DNA of 64,000 nt from Chordicoccus furentiruminis. Lineage in GTDB: Bacteria > Bacillota > Clostridia > Lachnospirales > Lachnospiraceae. The number at the start of each line of letters is the position of its first letter. The first letter of the stretch is position 1. Below are positions 1 to 9,962 of the stretch, in pieces. The notes below the pieces were generated by a model, which did not search any database, had not been told where the DNA came from, and saw only the letters and a program-made list of their open reading frames with translations. The stretch covers positions 2,521,001 through 2,585,000 of the forward strand of contig NZ_CP048829.1 in assembly GCF_019355395.1 (NCBI RefSeq), in the 5' to 3' direction. Position numbers and translations under genes: made by a program.

Positions 1-1
1 G

Positions 2-475
2 TCGGCCATGACCAGCCCGATTGAAACAGCAAAGACCACGATCAGTAATGCGATAGAACGGATTAAGGGGCTCTTCAATTTCACGTGGAGCTTCCCGAAA
101 CCGAAGATGCCGCATTTCTCTTGGTACTGGCAGGATGTCGGTGGCATTCTTTCTATTCCGATGATTTCAGTGGACTGGTATAAGAAGGCCATGGATGCTG
201 GTATGATCCTGAATTCCCCGACGATCTTTGGCATGATGAACGGACAGCTCCTCGGGGCTGGAGAAGCAGGATCGGAGACGGTGGTCGGTACACACAGCCT
301 GATGGACATGATCCGGCAGGCCGTTGGCAGCGTTGAGCGTGCCATGAATATATACTACGGTGGCGTGACGGTGAATGTTTACAGCCAGCCGGGACAGGAT
401 ATTTCAGAGCTTGCTGATGAGATTGAGGAACGTATCAACATGAACGTCGCAAGAAGAGCGGCGGCATTTAGCTAA
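2..475 (+). CDS. Phage tail tape measure protein, C-terminal part
   Basis: The frame is open from the first bases, so this is the end of a longer gene that starts upstream. The tape measure protein sets tail length and is threaded through the tail tube. The visible 150-odd residues have the typical C-terminal signature of these proteins in Clostridia: DWYKKAMDAGMIL, SPTIFG, then GAGEAGSETVVG, followed by an amphipathic tail. It ends 13 bases before the distal tail protein gene, which is its normal neighbour. The ATG at base 8 is internal, not a real start. Confidence 0.8.
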   Translation, partial: SAMTSPIETAKTTISNAIERIKGLFNFTWSFPKPKMPHFSWYWQDVGGILSIPMISVDWYKKAMDAGMILNSPTIFGMMNGQLLGAGEAGSETVVGTHSLMDMIRQAVGSVERAMNIYYGGVTVNVYSQPGQDISELADEIEERINMNVARRAAAFS

Positions 476-488
476 GGGAGGATGAGAG

Positions 489-1193
489 ATGCACACTTTT
501 ATCTATAACGGGAAGAAGTCGCAGGACTATAACCTCATCCTCTCTGGTGAGGATACCTGGAAAAAATCGATGCCGGATGTGGAGCGAAGGCAGATCCCCG
601 GTCGAAACGGGGACCTCATCCTATCCAATCACCGATACAGCAATGTTGAGCTGACCTATCACGTTGGTATCAAACGGGACTTTGATCGGAACTTCACAGC
701 CTTCATGAATTTCCTCCTGAAGGAGCCGGGCTATCACCGATTGGAGGATTCTTACCATCCGGATTATTACCGGATGGCAGTGCTGGATAAGGAGATCAGT
801 CCGGAGCTGGGGTTTCAGAACTACAGCGGCTCTTTTGACCTGACCTTTTCCTGTATGCCGCAGCAGTATCTGAAGTCTGGAGAGCGCCAGCAGGTGCTTA
901 CCGGCTCCGGTACTGTGTTTAATCCCACCATCTACGATGCAAAACCACTGCTCAGGATTTATGGGCAAGGGCGGCTCACGGTAGGAGACGAGCAGGTGAC
1001 GGTGACAGAGAATGACTCCTTTATTGATCTTGACTGTGAGCTGGAGGACGCCTTCCGCGACACCATCAACCTGAACGGCTGCATTGAGCTATCGACAGGA
1101 GACTTTCCGGTATTGAAACCGGGCAGCACCAACATTACCTTCGGGTCCGGCATCACGAAGGTAGAACTGATCCCAAGGTGGTGGTGTCTATGA
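489..1193 (+). CDS. Distal tail protein (Dit), siphovirus type
   Basis: This 234-residue protein fits the phage tail component family that forms the hexameric hub joining tail tube to baseplate. The start follows GGGAGG with good spacing. The N-terminal half has the family pattern of an early IPGRNGDL segment and a GIKRDFDRN-type region within the ring domain; the rest would be the galectin-like domain. It lies between the tape measure and the tail endopeptidase-like gene, the standard order. Its stop overlaps the next start (ATGA), so the two are probably translationally coupled. Confidence 0.82.
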   Translation: MHTFIYNGKKSQDYNLILSGEDTWKKSMPDVERRQIPGRNGDLILSNHRYSNVELTYHVGIKRDFDRNFTAFMNFLLKEPGYHRLEDSYHPDYYRMAVLDKEISPELGFQNYSGSFDLTFSCMPQQYLKSGERQQVLTGSGTVFNPTIYDAKPLLRIYGQGRLTVGDEQVTVTENDSFIDLDCELEDAFRDTINLNGCIELSTGDFPVLKPGSTNITFGSGITKVELIPRWWCL

Positions 1194-2959
1194 AGCCGAT
1201 TCTTTATCCTGCAGGTGAGACAGAGTTTCGCAATAATGGCCTTGGCAGGCTGTCAGAAGCGACGAAGTGTCTGGTGACGGAGGAGCGGAATGGTCAGTAT
1301 GAGCTGGAAATGCAGTATCCGATCACCGGACGTCATTATAAAGAGATTTTGGAGGAACGGATCATCGCTGCCCGCCATGACGACAGCGATGACATCCAGC
1401 CTTTTCGTATTTATAAAATCACTCGTCCCATGAACGGGATCGTAACGGTATCCGCAAGGCATATCAGTTATCAGCTTTCAAAGGTAGCGGTGATGCCGTT
1501 TTCCGCAAATACCTGCGCGGAGGCACTTGCAGGGATGATCACAAACAGCGTGGGTGATTGCCCGTTTTCCATATGGACCGATAAGCTGCTGCAGGCGAAT
1601 TTTACGGTGGATGTTCCTTCTTCCTTCCGGTCGCTTTTGGGAGGAGTAAGCGGGTCCATTCTTGATGTCTATGGTCCCGGGGAATACGAATGGGATAAGT
1701 TCACCGTGAAATTTCACACGCACAGGGGCTCCAATCAGGATGTGATGATCCGCTACGGGAAAAACCTGACTGATGTAAAGAAGACCACGGATACCAGTAA
1801 TCTCTGGACGGGCATCCTGCCTTATTGGGCCGGGACGGATGAAGCAGAGCAGGCAGTACTGGTGACGCTGCCGGAAAAGGTCGTTTATTCGGATGCGGTG
1901 GATGATTTCGTTTACCGCATGGTTGTTCCGGTAGATCTGTCCTCGGCTTTTCAGGAACAGCCGACTGTGGAGCAACTCAGATCCCGGGCTAGGTCCTATG
2001 TGGCAGCCAATGCTGCAGACGGCATCCCGGCCAGCATCGATGTTTCCTTTGTGGCTCTCTGGCAGACGGAGGAATACAAGAACTGGGCACCGCTGCAGAA
2101 ACTGAAGCTATGCGATACGGTGACGGTTTACCACAAGGGGCTGGGAATCGAGAATAAGGCTAAGATCGTATCCGTCACCTATGATGTGATCCTGGAACGA
2201 TATGAGAAGATGACCATTGGAGAGGTCAAAACAAACCTGGGTGATTCGATCCGGCAGATTTCGGAAGAGATCAAAAAGGATGTGCCAACAAGCGCATCCA
2301 TCTCGCAGGCGATCAGTCTTGCGACGAACATTCTTTCCGGAAGCACTGGTGGCAACATTGTGATCAATACGAACGAGAAGGGCCAACCGGTAGAAATCCT
2401 CTCCATGAATACAGCGGATATCAAAACCGCTACCAAGATCATAAAGATAGATAAAAATGGCATCTCTGTATCCAAAGCCGGGTACAGCGGTGCCTTTACT
2501 GTGTTACTGGATATCGATGGGAAACTGGATGCGGCAGCGCTAAAAGGAATCATCGATGCAGCGCTTGTGAAAACCGGGATTCTTTCCGATAAGCTGAGCA
2601 ACGTTTCCTGGAACATGGCGACCGGCGCTTTTACCGGAAAGAACATGACCATCACAAAACTCACGGCAACGGAAATTGAGGCCGATTCGATAAGCGGCGA
2701 TACCGTCAGTTCCGGTGATGGCTATACCGGAAGCTACCATGTCGATGGAGCTACGATCAGTGTCCGGGCAGGTATCGTCACCGGCAAAACGGATGATGAG
2801 GAACCGGCAGCCCCCGGCTTCACCGGAAGCTATCACGTAGATGGGGCTACGGTGACCGTTCAAGACGGAATCATCACTGCGGTGACTGCTGATCCGCAGC
2901 CGGAACCAGATCCTGAGCCAGAAACACCGGGTGGTGAGGAAGGAGAAAATACAGAATGA
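1190..2959 (+). CDS. Tail-associated protein (Tal), prophage endopeptidase tail family
   Basis: The 589-residue product starts MKPILYPAGETEF and continues with a LSEATKCLVTEERNGQYELEMQYPITG-type opening (residues about 15-45), typical of Tal/prophage tail endopeptidase proteins. It forms the trimeric tail tip under Dit. The N-terminal 350 residues are the hub fold. Residues about 350-480 look like a helical and beta linker. The C-terminus contains two copies of a GSYHVDGAT motif (about residues 515 and 550) and ends in a Pro/Glu-rich tail. The ATG chosen overlaps the Dit stop; an upstream GTG four codons earlier is less likely. No peptidase active site could be identified by eye. Confidence 0.78.
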   Translation: MKPILYPAGETEFRNNGLGRLSEATKCLVTEERNGQYELEMQYPITGRHYKEILEERIIAARHDDSDDIQPFRIYKITRPMNGIVTVSARHISYQLSKVAVMPFSANTCAEALAGMITNSVGDCPFSIWTDKLLQANFTVDVPSSFRSLLGGVSGSILDVYGPGEYEWDKFTVKFHTHRGSNQDVMIRYGKNLTDVKKTTDTSNLWTGILPYWAGTDEAEQAVLVTLPEKVVYSDAVDDFVYRMVVPVDLSSAFQEQPTVEQLRSRARSYVAANAADGIPASIDVSFVALWQTEEYKNWAPLQKLKLCDTVTVYHKGLGIENKAKIVSVTYDVILERYEKMTIGEVKTNLGDSIRQISEEIKKDVPTSASISQAISLATNILSGSTGGNIVINTNEKGQPVEILSMNTADIKTATKIIKIDKNGISVSKAGYSGAFTVLLDIDGKLDAAALKGIIDAALVKTGILSDKLSNVSWNMATGAFTGKNMTITKLTATEIEADSISGDTVSSGDGYTGSYHVDGATISVRAGIVTGKTDDEEPAAPGFTGSYHVDGATVTVQDGIITAVTADPQPEPDPEPETPGGEEGENTE

Positions 2960-5900
2960 TCACAACACAGATAGAACTGGATGTCTCTCCGGGCGGCATC
3001 GCACCGGTGATTCATGTCAGTCAGTATGATACCGGGAGCAGAACGCTCCAGTTTAATCTGATCGCGACAGCGGGAGATTTGATTCTACCGGGAAATACAA
3101 AAGCAGAGATCCGGGGCACTAAGCCGGATGGAAATGGCTTCTCTTATGAAGCGCTGATCAGTGGGAAGACAGTAACAGCCGATGTAACTGAGCAGATGAG
3201 CGCTGCTGCGGGAAAGGTGATCTGTGAAATTGTTCTTTATACGGGCACGCCTGCAAGTGAAGCGGCGGAGGCATCTACAGATTTTAAGCAACTGTGTACC
3301 GCCAACTTTATCTTGTTCGTGGAGCGAGCTGCGCTGGATAAGGACACCTTAAAATCAGGCTCCGAGATCCGGCAGCTCGTAAACGTGATTGATCGGACGG
3401 ATGAACTTCTCGCCGCTGCGGCAACAATGGATGAAGCTGAAGAATCCATTCGTCAGATGACCGAAAGCACCCGTTCAGATATGAATCAGCTTGCTGAGCG
3501 GGTGGAGACAAACGCACAGGATCTGGCAGAACAGTCTGCGGCCTCTGCAAGGTCAGCAGCGCAGTCAGCACAGGCAGCTTCACGCACACTAGAGACGGTA
3601 GAGGCAAAGGGTGAACAGCTGTCTCGCCTTGCAATTAACTCGGATACCATTGCAAAGCAGGCGCTGGAGCATGCCACCAATGCAGAAAACGAGTCTGCAG
3701 AGACGGCAAACGCGGTCGATAACATCAACCGGGAGCTGGCAAGGCTGAATCTCCTCACGCAGGGGAAGGTCGACGACGCCTACGTGGAGGATGGCTTCCT
3801 GTATATGACATCGGATGGAGATGTTGTTGTTGGCCCGCTGGGACCGTTCTCCGGGACAGGTGGAGGTGGTGGCGGGACCTCTGGAAACAACGCTCATATC
3901 ACGCTGACCAATAAATCAGGCTTCCTTTCCCGAACGATCGCGCAGGGAGATTCCCTGCCGGTCACGATAAACTGGACCTCGGAAGAGGATGACATCCCGA
4001 CCGGAAACGGTACCATGAAGGTGACGGTCGGTGGCGTCGTGAAGGCTATGATCGATGTAAAACAGGGCGATGTGACGATTGATGTGGCTCCGTATGTGTC
4101 TGCCGGTTCCTCGGTGGTGAAGATCAATGTGGCGGATATCTACGGAAACAACCGGACATTGAACTTTTCAATCACGGTTGTTGTGCTGACGCTGACATCG
4201 TCCTTTGATGACTCAGCTGCTTATACTGGACCGATCAGCTTTCCGTATATTCCGACCGGTAATATTCAGAAGACGATGCATTTCCTTCTGGATGGGATCG
4301 AGATCGGGACTACCATCACCTCTGTTTCCGGAAGGCAGCAGTCCTTTGCCATTCCGCAGCAGAGGCATGGTGCGCATACCTTTACCTGCTATTTCGAAGC
4401 CGACATCAATGGGCAGAGCGTCCGGTCCAATGAGCTGTATTACGAGATCATCTGTCTGGAAACCTTAAACCTTAACCCGATCGTGACCTGCTCATTCCAT
4501 GAGCAGAGCGTAAAGCAATACACCACTATTCATATCCGCTACTCGGTATATGATCCAACATCAATGAACGCGGATGTTACGATCAAGCGGAACGGTGAGG
4601 TGATTTCTACCCAGACCGTTGGCAGAAGTAAGCAGGACTTCGCCTGTCGGATGGACACCGTCGGGGAGTATACGTTCGAGATCAGTTCCGGAGAGGTGAG
4701 CAGGAGCTTTTCGCTTACGGTAACGGAATCCGATATTCAGATCGAAGCAGAGACAGAAGCACTGGCTCTGTTCCTTACCAGCAATGGTAGAAGTAACACA
4801 GAAGAGAACCGGTCTGAATGGAAATCCGGAGAGATTACGGCACAGCTTACGGACTTCAATTTTGCGTCGGATGGATGGCAGAAAGACGAGCAGGGTAGTA
4901 CGGTCCTACGGGTATCCGGTGATGCCAGGGTCCAGATCCCATATCTGCTTTTTGGCACGGACTTCCGTACTGCCGGAAAGACGATCGAGCTGGAGTTTGC
5001 AACACGGACGGTCATGAATTATGACGCGGTGATCCTGTCTTGCCTTTCTGGTGGCAGGGGTCTTTTCCTTACCGCGCAGAAGGTACAGATGAATTCCGAG
5101 CAGTCGGAGATTTCCATGCAGTTCAAAGAGAATGAGCATGTGCGGGTGGCCTTTGTGGTTGAAAAGCGGACAGAGAACCGGCTGGTATATTGCTATATCA
5201 ACGGAATCATGTCCGGGGCAATTCAGTACCCGGTGAATGATGACTTTTCGCAGACAGAGCCGGTCGACATCTCCATTGGCAGCAACGATTGCACGATCGA
5301 CCTCTATAACATTCGGGTCTATGACAATGACCTGACAAGGTCCCAGGTACTGGATAACTGGATCGCGGACACACAGGATGTGGAGGAGATGCTCTCCAGA
5401 TACCAGCGTAATCAGGTCTATGATGCTTATGGAAATGTGGTAAAGGAGCAGCTGCCGCATGACTTGCCCTACCTCATTTTGGAATGTAATGAGCTGCCAC
5501 AGTACAAAGGGGATAAGAAAACAGTATCAGGGTCTTATACTGATCCGCTGCGTCCGGAGAGGTGTTTTACCTTCACCGGCGCTCAATTCGATGTGCAGGG
5601 TACTTCCTCTCAGTACTATGAGCGGAAGAATTATAAGGGCAAGTACAGAAATGGTTTCGTGATGGCCAGCGGAGCGACAGCGGATGACTTTAAGCTGCGA
5701 GATACTTCCATACCGGTGGCAACCTTCTGCTACAAAGCGGATGTGGCGTCCTCGGAAGGAGCCAATAACGTGGAACTAGTTAGGCTCTACGATATGGCCT
5801 GCCCGTATAAGACACCTGCGCAGCGGGAAGATGAGCGCGTGAGGCAAGGCATCGACGGATTCCCGATCGTCATTTTCTGGCATAACACAGCCAGCGACGA

Positions 5901-6378
5901 GATGCTCTTTATGGGCAAATACAACTGGAACAATGATAAGTCCACCGAGGAGACCTTCGGGTTCCAAGCTGACGACGAATCATGGGAAGTCCTGAATAAT
6001 ACTTCCGATCGTGTTCTTTATAAGAGCGCGGATTACTCCGGGGATGTGTGGACGGGTGACTTTGAGGCACGTTTCCCGGATACTGATCCGGCCTATTCAG
6101 ATGTGACTCAGCTTAGGGAATTTGCAGAGTGGATCGTAGAAACGGATACCGAGAAAGCGACCGGAGCAGCACTTGAGGAACCGGTGACGATCGGGGACGC
6201 CACCTACGAGTACGATACATCAGAGTACAGGCTGGCCAAGTTTAAGGCTGAAGCCGGGAACTATATGGAGCTGCAGTCGGCCATGTTCTATTACCTGTTT
6301 ACCGAGCTCTTCCTCATGGTGGACTCCCGGGCAAAGAACATGTTCCCGTCATTTATGGGAGGTGAAGCAACCGTATGA
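2956..6378 (+). CDS. Large baseplate/fibre protein: BppU-like, coiled coil, LamG-like, CotH-like N-part
   Basis: This 1,140-residue protein overlaps the Tal stop by ATGA. Residues 1-115 resemble the N-terminal domain of baseplate upper protein BppU. Residues 130-260 are rich in Ala/Glu/Gln heptads and probably form a coiled coil. A Gly-rich hinge near residue 300 leads into several beta-sandwich segments (310-610) of Ig-like character. Residues 626-800 look like a laminin-G/concanavalin fold, a usual sugar-binding module. From about 870 the chain matches CotH-like proteins: VQGTSSQYYERKNYK, then FCYKADVASSEGANN and GKYNWNND. The CotH-like domain is unfinished at the stop and appears to continue in the next ORF. 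Probable role: host-surface binding. Confidence 0.75.
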   Translation: MITTQIELDVSPGGIAPVIHVSQYDTGSRTLQFNLIATAGDLILPGNTKAEIRGTKPDGNGFSYEALISGKTVTADVTEQMSAAAGKVICEIVLYTGTPASEAAEASTDFKQLCTANFILFVERAALDKDTLKSGSEIRQLVNVIDRTDELLAAAATMDEAEESIRQMTESTRSDMNQLAERVETNAQDLAEQSAASARSAAQSAQAASRTLETVEAKGEQLSRLAINSDTIAKQALEHATNAENESAETANAVDNINRELARLNLLTQGKVDDAYVEDGFLYMTSDGDVVVGPLGPFSGTGGGGGGTSGNNAHITLTNKSGFLSRTIAQGDSLPVTINWTSEEDDIPTGNGTMKVTVGGVVKAMIDVKQGDVTIDVAPYVSAGSSVVKINVADIYGNNRTLNFSITVVVLTLTSSFDDSAAYTGPISFPYIPTGNIQKTMHFLLDGIEIGTTITSVSGRQQSFAIPQQRHGAHTFTCYFEADINGQSVRSNELYYEIICLETLNLNPIVTCSFHEQSVKQYTTIHIRYSVYDPTSMNADVTIKRNGEVISTQTVGRSKQDFACRMDTVGEYTFEISSGEVSRSFSLTVTESDIQIEAETEALALFLTSNGRSNTEENRSEWKSGEITAQLTDFNFASDGWQKDEQGSTVLRVSGDARVQIPYLLFGTDFRTAGKTIELEFATRTVMNYDAVILSCLSGGRGLFLTAQKVQMNSEQSEISMQFKENEHVRVAFVVEKRTENRLVYCYINGIMSGAIQYPVNDDFSQTEPVDISIGSNDCTIDLYNIRVYDNDLTRSQVLDNWIADTQDVEEMLSRYQRNQVYDAYGNVVKEQLPHDLPYLILECNELPQYKGDKKTVSGSYTDPLRPERCFTFTGAQFDVQGTSSQYYERKNYKGKYRNGFVMASGATADDFKLRDTSIPVATFCYKADVASSEGANNVELVRLYDMACPYKTPAQREDERVRQGIDGFPIVIFWHNTASDEMLFMGKYNWNNDKSTEETFGFQADDESWEVLNNTSDRVLYKSADYSGDVWTGDFEARFPDTDPAYSDVTQLREFAEWIVETDTEKATGAALEEPVTIGDATYEYDTSEYRLAKFKAEAGNYMELQSAMFYYLFTELFLMVDSRAKNMFPSFMGGEATV

Positions 6379-8921
6379 GAAAAAAGATCGTATTCCTGCC
6401 GTATGACTTTGATACGGCGATCGGGATCAACAACGAGGGCGCTTTGGTGTTCTCTTACAATCTGGAAGACATCGATAAGACCGAGGGTGGTGCGGATGTA
6501 TTCAATGGGCAGCAGTCAGTTCTGTGGAAGAACATGAGAGCTGCCTTTTTTGATGAAATGAAGGCCATGTACCAGAATCTCCGCTCAACAGGCGCTCTTT
6601 CCTATGAAAAGGTCGAGCAGATGTTTGAGGAGCATCAGGGAAAGTGGCCGGAGGCGATCTTTAACGAGGATGCCTGGTTTAAATACCTGGCTCCTCTTGT
6701 GGAAAAGGGCAATGCCTCCTATCTCTCCATGCTGCAGGGGTCGAAGGCAGAGCAGCGGAAGTGGTGGCTGTATAACCGCTTCCGCTACATCGACTCGAAA
6801 TACAATGCGGGGGATGCGCTTACTGATGTCATCACGGTCCGTGGATATGCGAAGGCAGATATCACCGTGGAGCCTTATGCGGACGTCTATGCCAGCGTGA
6901 AATATGGATCGTATCTGGTGCAGAGCCGGTCTGCCCGTAATACGAAGACCACGCTGCCGTGCCCGCTTGATAACGTAAATGACACAGAAATCTATATCTA
7001 CAGCGCCAGCCAGCTTGCCGATGTCGGGGACCTGTCTGGCCTTATGGTAGGTTATGCGGATTTCTCAAAGGCTGTGAAGCTGCAGAGCCTGAAGATCGGT
7101 GATAGCGATACAGAGTACAGTAACGGAAACCTGACAGAACTGTACCTTGGCAACAACGAGCTTCTCCGGACACTGGATGTGCGGAACTGCCCGAATCTTT
7201 CACAGGCGGTGGATCTTTCCGGATGCGTCAATATCGAGCATATCTACTTTGATGGAACATCGATTACAGGTGTGGATCTTCCGAAAGGCGGCATCTTGAA
7301 GACGCTGCATCTGCCGGGAACACTGGCCAACCTGTCGATCATCGGACACCCGGGGATCACGGATTTTGTGTTACCCAGCGTGGCGAACTTGACGACGCTC
7401 AGACTTGAGAATATTGGAGCGGGTATCAATGTAAAAAACATGCTCAGCAGCTTATCGTCTGGATGTCGTACCCGGATCATTGGATTTGAGTTTTCCGTAT
7501 CAAGTGAATCGGAGCTGACCGCCATCAAAGGGCGATTGGATACGATGAGAGGAATCAATGAGACTGGTGGGAATGAAGATCTGGCGCAGCTTCTTGGAAC
7601 GATTCAGATCAACTCCGTGACTGGTGCGACCGTTAAGGCGTTCCGGGAAAAATATCCGGACATCAACATCAGCTATAAGAATATCAGCAGCGTGTGCTAT
7701 TTCTACAACTATGATGGGACATCTGTTCTCCGCACGGCGACGGCTGTGAACGGAGGATCAGTCACATACAGTGGAAGTACACCGACGAAGCCTCCGTCTG
7801 AGTCAGAAACCTTTACGTTTGTAGGATGGTCTCTGGTGATTGGCGGGGCGCGTGATCCTTCTGCGCTTTTGCACATCGTAGAGGACCGCAATGTATATCC
7901 TGCGTTTACTGCAAGCGTTAGGACATTTACTGTTCGATTCTATGTGGGAACAAAGTGTATCCAGACAAAGAGCAACGTTCCATATGGGACGGCAACAGAA
8001 TACACTGGCGCGACACCCACGAATACAGCAGAAAGTGACCCTACGGATTATGAATTCATTGGATGGGATAAGGAAACGACCTCGGTCAAATCGGATCTGA
8101 ATGTTTATGCTCAGTTCCGGTATGTTGGGGCAACCTATAAGCACATCATCGATGGCAATCTGAAGGGTGAACTTTACAATGAGTTGGCGACGAAGGTTGG
8201 AAACCGGGCATGCTATGGGCTTGCCAGCGTAACGAGCATCTCCTTACCGAACGTGGAGACGGTTGAGGAATACGCGTTTGCAAATTCAAATCCTACAGGT
8301 AGTAACAGGGGAACATCCTTACTGTCTGTTAGCCTGCCAAAGGTAAAGACCATCGGACAGTATGCTTTCTCCTATCAGACAAAGATGACTTCTTTGGATG
8401 TAAGTGCGGTTGAAACTTTGACTACAAGATGCTTTAGCCACTGTGAGGCATTGCAAAGCATTAATCTGCCAAATGTTGAGGTGCTGCCTGACTACGTATT
8501 TGAAGCAGACGCACAATTGGAGACTGTCAATATTCCGAAGGTGACCCGCATTGGAGAATATTCATTTTTTTACTGCAATGCGCTGAAACATATCACACTA
8601 CCTGAAACGTTGCTTAGAATTGGTGACAGCGCGTTCTATCGTTGTTTCAATCTGGAGGAGATCATTATCCCGGCTAGTGTGACATATATTGATGAAGATG
8701 GATTTCGGTCTTGCAGCAAAATGAAACGGGTCATCTTTAAGGGGCGTCCGGGTATTTATAGAACAGCATTCGTTGATTGCACAGCGCTAACAGATATATA
8801 TGTTCCATGGTCAATGACAGCGACAAATGGAGAACCTTGGGGTGCTCCTAACGCAGTAGTTCATTATCTGGAGGATGGCTGGATGGAAGAATTGTTCCCT
8901 GAAAGTCAGGAAGGAGAGTAA
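6375..8921 (+). CDS. Fibre protein: CotH-like C-part plus leucine-rich and InlB-type repeats
   Basis: The start overlaps the previous stop by ATGA. The first residues, FLPYDFDTAIG, match the metal-binding DFD-type motif that normally lies in the middle of CotH-like domains, so this ORF appears to finish the domain begun in the preceding one. Residues about 210-340 hold leucine-rich repeats (ELYLGNNELLRTLDV, VDLSGCVNIEHI). Residues about 440-600 hold two InlB/Flg_new-type repeats with FVGW and FIGWD motifs. Residues about 605-830 are BspA-like LRR_5 repeats (SLPNVETVEEYAF). The total is 848 residues. Role inferred: tail fibre that recognises the host cell. No chaperone or tail assembly motif was seen. 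Confidence 0.75.
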   Translation: MRKKIVFLPYDFDTAIGINNEGALVFSYNLEDIDKTEGGADVFNGQQSVLWKNMRAAFFDEMKAMYQNLRSTGALSYEKVEQMFEEHQGKWPEAIFNEDAWFKYLAPLVEKGNASYLSMLQGSKAEQRKWWLYNRFRYIDSKYNAGDALTDVITVRGYAKADITVEPYADVYASVKYGSYLVQSRSARNTKTTLPCPLDNVNDTEIYIYSASQLADVGDLSGLMVGYADFSKAVKLQSLKIGDSDTEYSNGNLTELYLGNNELLRTLDVRNCPNLSQAVDLSGCVNIEHIYFDGTSITGVDLPKGGILKTLHLPGTLANLSIIGHPGITDFVLPSVANLTTLRLENIGAGINVKNMLSSLSSGCRTRIIGFEFSVSSESELTAIKGRLDTMRGINETGGNEDLAQLLGTIQINSVTGATVKAFREKYPDINISYKNISSVCYFYNYDGTSVLRTATAVNGGSVTYSGSTPTKPPSESETFTFVGWSLVIGGARDPSALLHIVEDRNVYPAFTASVRTFTVRFYVGTKCIQTKSNVPYGTATEYTGATPTNTAESDPTDYEFIGWDKETTSVKSDLNVYAQFRYVGATYKHIIDGNLKGELYNELATKVGNRACYGLASVTSISLPNVETVEEYAFANSNPTGSNRGTSLLSVSLPKVKTIGQYAFSYQTKMTSLDVSAVETLTTRCFSHCEALQSINLPNVEVLPDYVFEADAQLETVNIPKVTRIGEYSFFYCNALKHITLPETLLRIGDSAFYRCFNLEEIIIPASVTYIDEDGFRSCSKMKRVIFKGRPGIYRTAFVDCTALTDIYVPWSMTATNGEPWGAPNAVVHYLEDGWMEELFPESQEGE

Positions 8922-8923
8922 AG

Positions 8924-9664
8924 ATGGCTGTTGTAGAAAAAACCGTGGATCTCATCGGTGATGAGAGATTCACGGCAATGCTTCTGGCAAAGACAATACC
9001 GGATGACTGTCCGGTCGATCTTTATGATGAGGTTGTTCAGAAGGTTAGAAACTATGCGATGTATAAAATGGGAAAGCTGCAGTCCGCCATCTTTCCTCGT
9101 GTAACAGCTGTGGGAAACTATGCGTTTTATGAATGCAGCACGCTTAAGAAGGCGGAAATGCCGCTTTGCACAACTCTGGGTGAAAGGGCGTTTCAGGGAT
9201 GTAAACTGTTAGAAGAGATCGAGATGCCGTTGGTACAGTTTCTGAACAGCAGTAGTTTTGCGGGATGTGCAGCGCTTACAAAAGCGATCTTCTCGAGCGT
9301 TACAATTATGTATGGATCAGGGGTGTTTTCTGGTTGTCCGAATCTGAAAACGGTGGACTTTCAGAAAATGACAAACATGGGCGAGGGGTGCTTTGCCAGT
9401 AATCCGACTCTGGAACAGATAGATCTTCCTTCAATCAAGGTTATTGGTAGTTCGGCATTTAGCAATTGCACCGGGTTAAAGACCGTGAATATTGGCCCGA
9501 ATATCACGACGATTCCCGCTAATGCGTTTTCTGGGACTTCATCGGAGCTTGTGATCAATTTGGCGGTGTCAGAAGGCGCGGTGGCAAATGCTCCTTGGGG
9601 AGCGACGAATGCAACGATCAATTATGACACACCATATGCAGGGGATATCCCGATGCCGACATAA
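8924..9664 (+). CDS. BspA-like leucine-rich repeat phage protein
   Basis: This 246-residue protein starts after AAGGAG, directly behind the larger repeat protein. After a 50-residue head (MAVVEKTVDLIGDERFTAML) it is built almost wholly of BspA-type LRR_5 repeats, with the pattern ...AF.GC..L..... recurring about every 22-24 residues (YAFYECSTLKKAEMP, RAFQGCKLLEEIEMP). Its ending, ANAPWGATNATINY, resembles the end of the upstream repeat protein (GEPWGAPNAVVHY), so the two probably arose by duplication. It has no signal peptide, which fits a virion-attached binding protein and not a secreted host protein. Confidence 0.75.
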   Translation: MAVVEKTVDLIGDERFTAMLLAKTIPDDCPVDLYDEVVQKVRNYAMYKMGKLQSAIFPRVTAVGNYAFYECSTLKKAEMPLCTTLGERAFQGCKLLEEIEMPLVQFLNSSSFAGCAALTKAIFSSVTIMYGSGVFSGCPNLKTVDFQKMTNMGEGCFASNPTLEQIDLPSIKVIGSSAFSNCTGLKTVNIGPNITTIPANAFSGTSSELVINLAVSEGAVANAPWGATNATINYDTPYAGDIPMPT

Positions 9665-9677
9665 GGGGGTGATGACC

Positions 9678-9923
9678 ATGATTCGGAAAATGCTCTATAA
9701 GAGCGCACGGAAAGGTGGCGGGTACACCGTCTCCCTGATAAAGCCGGAAGGAAGTTATCAGGTGCGATGGCGGCTGATTGCTGAAGAAGGGAAAGCAATC
9801 ACCAATGGGGAACAGGTTGTCACAGTGATCGATGTGATCCACCGGAAGGATTGTGAAAACTGGACAGACTGCGATCTGCCAGAAGAACAAAACATAGAAT
9901 CCATTGTCGAAGGCATCCAGTGA
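9678..9923 (+). CDS. Small phage protein of unknown function
   Basis: An 81-residue protein starting MIRKMLYKSARKGGG, preceded by a GGGGG-rich ribosome binding site; an ATG two codons earlier is also possible. It has a basic N-terminus and an acidic C-terminus with two cysteines (RKDCENWTDC). No family is recognised. It lies between the fibre genes and the holin, where phages of this type often carry one small unknown protein. Confidence 0.6.
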   Translation: MIRKMLYKSARKGGGYTVSLIKPEGSYQVRWRLIAEEGKAITNGEQVVTVIDVIHRKDCENWTDCDLPEEQNIESIVEGIQ

Positions 9924-9962
9924 TGGGTGCCTTTTCTCATGCAAAGAAAGCGAGGTTTTATC

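Noticed and set aside
6376-6392. A-rich run after the fibre gene overlap as a programmed -1 frameshift site
   Set aside because: The slippery-looking A run lies after the stop codon of the first frame, so a ribosome in that frame would end before reaching it. ATGA coupling is simpler.
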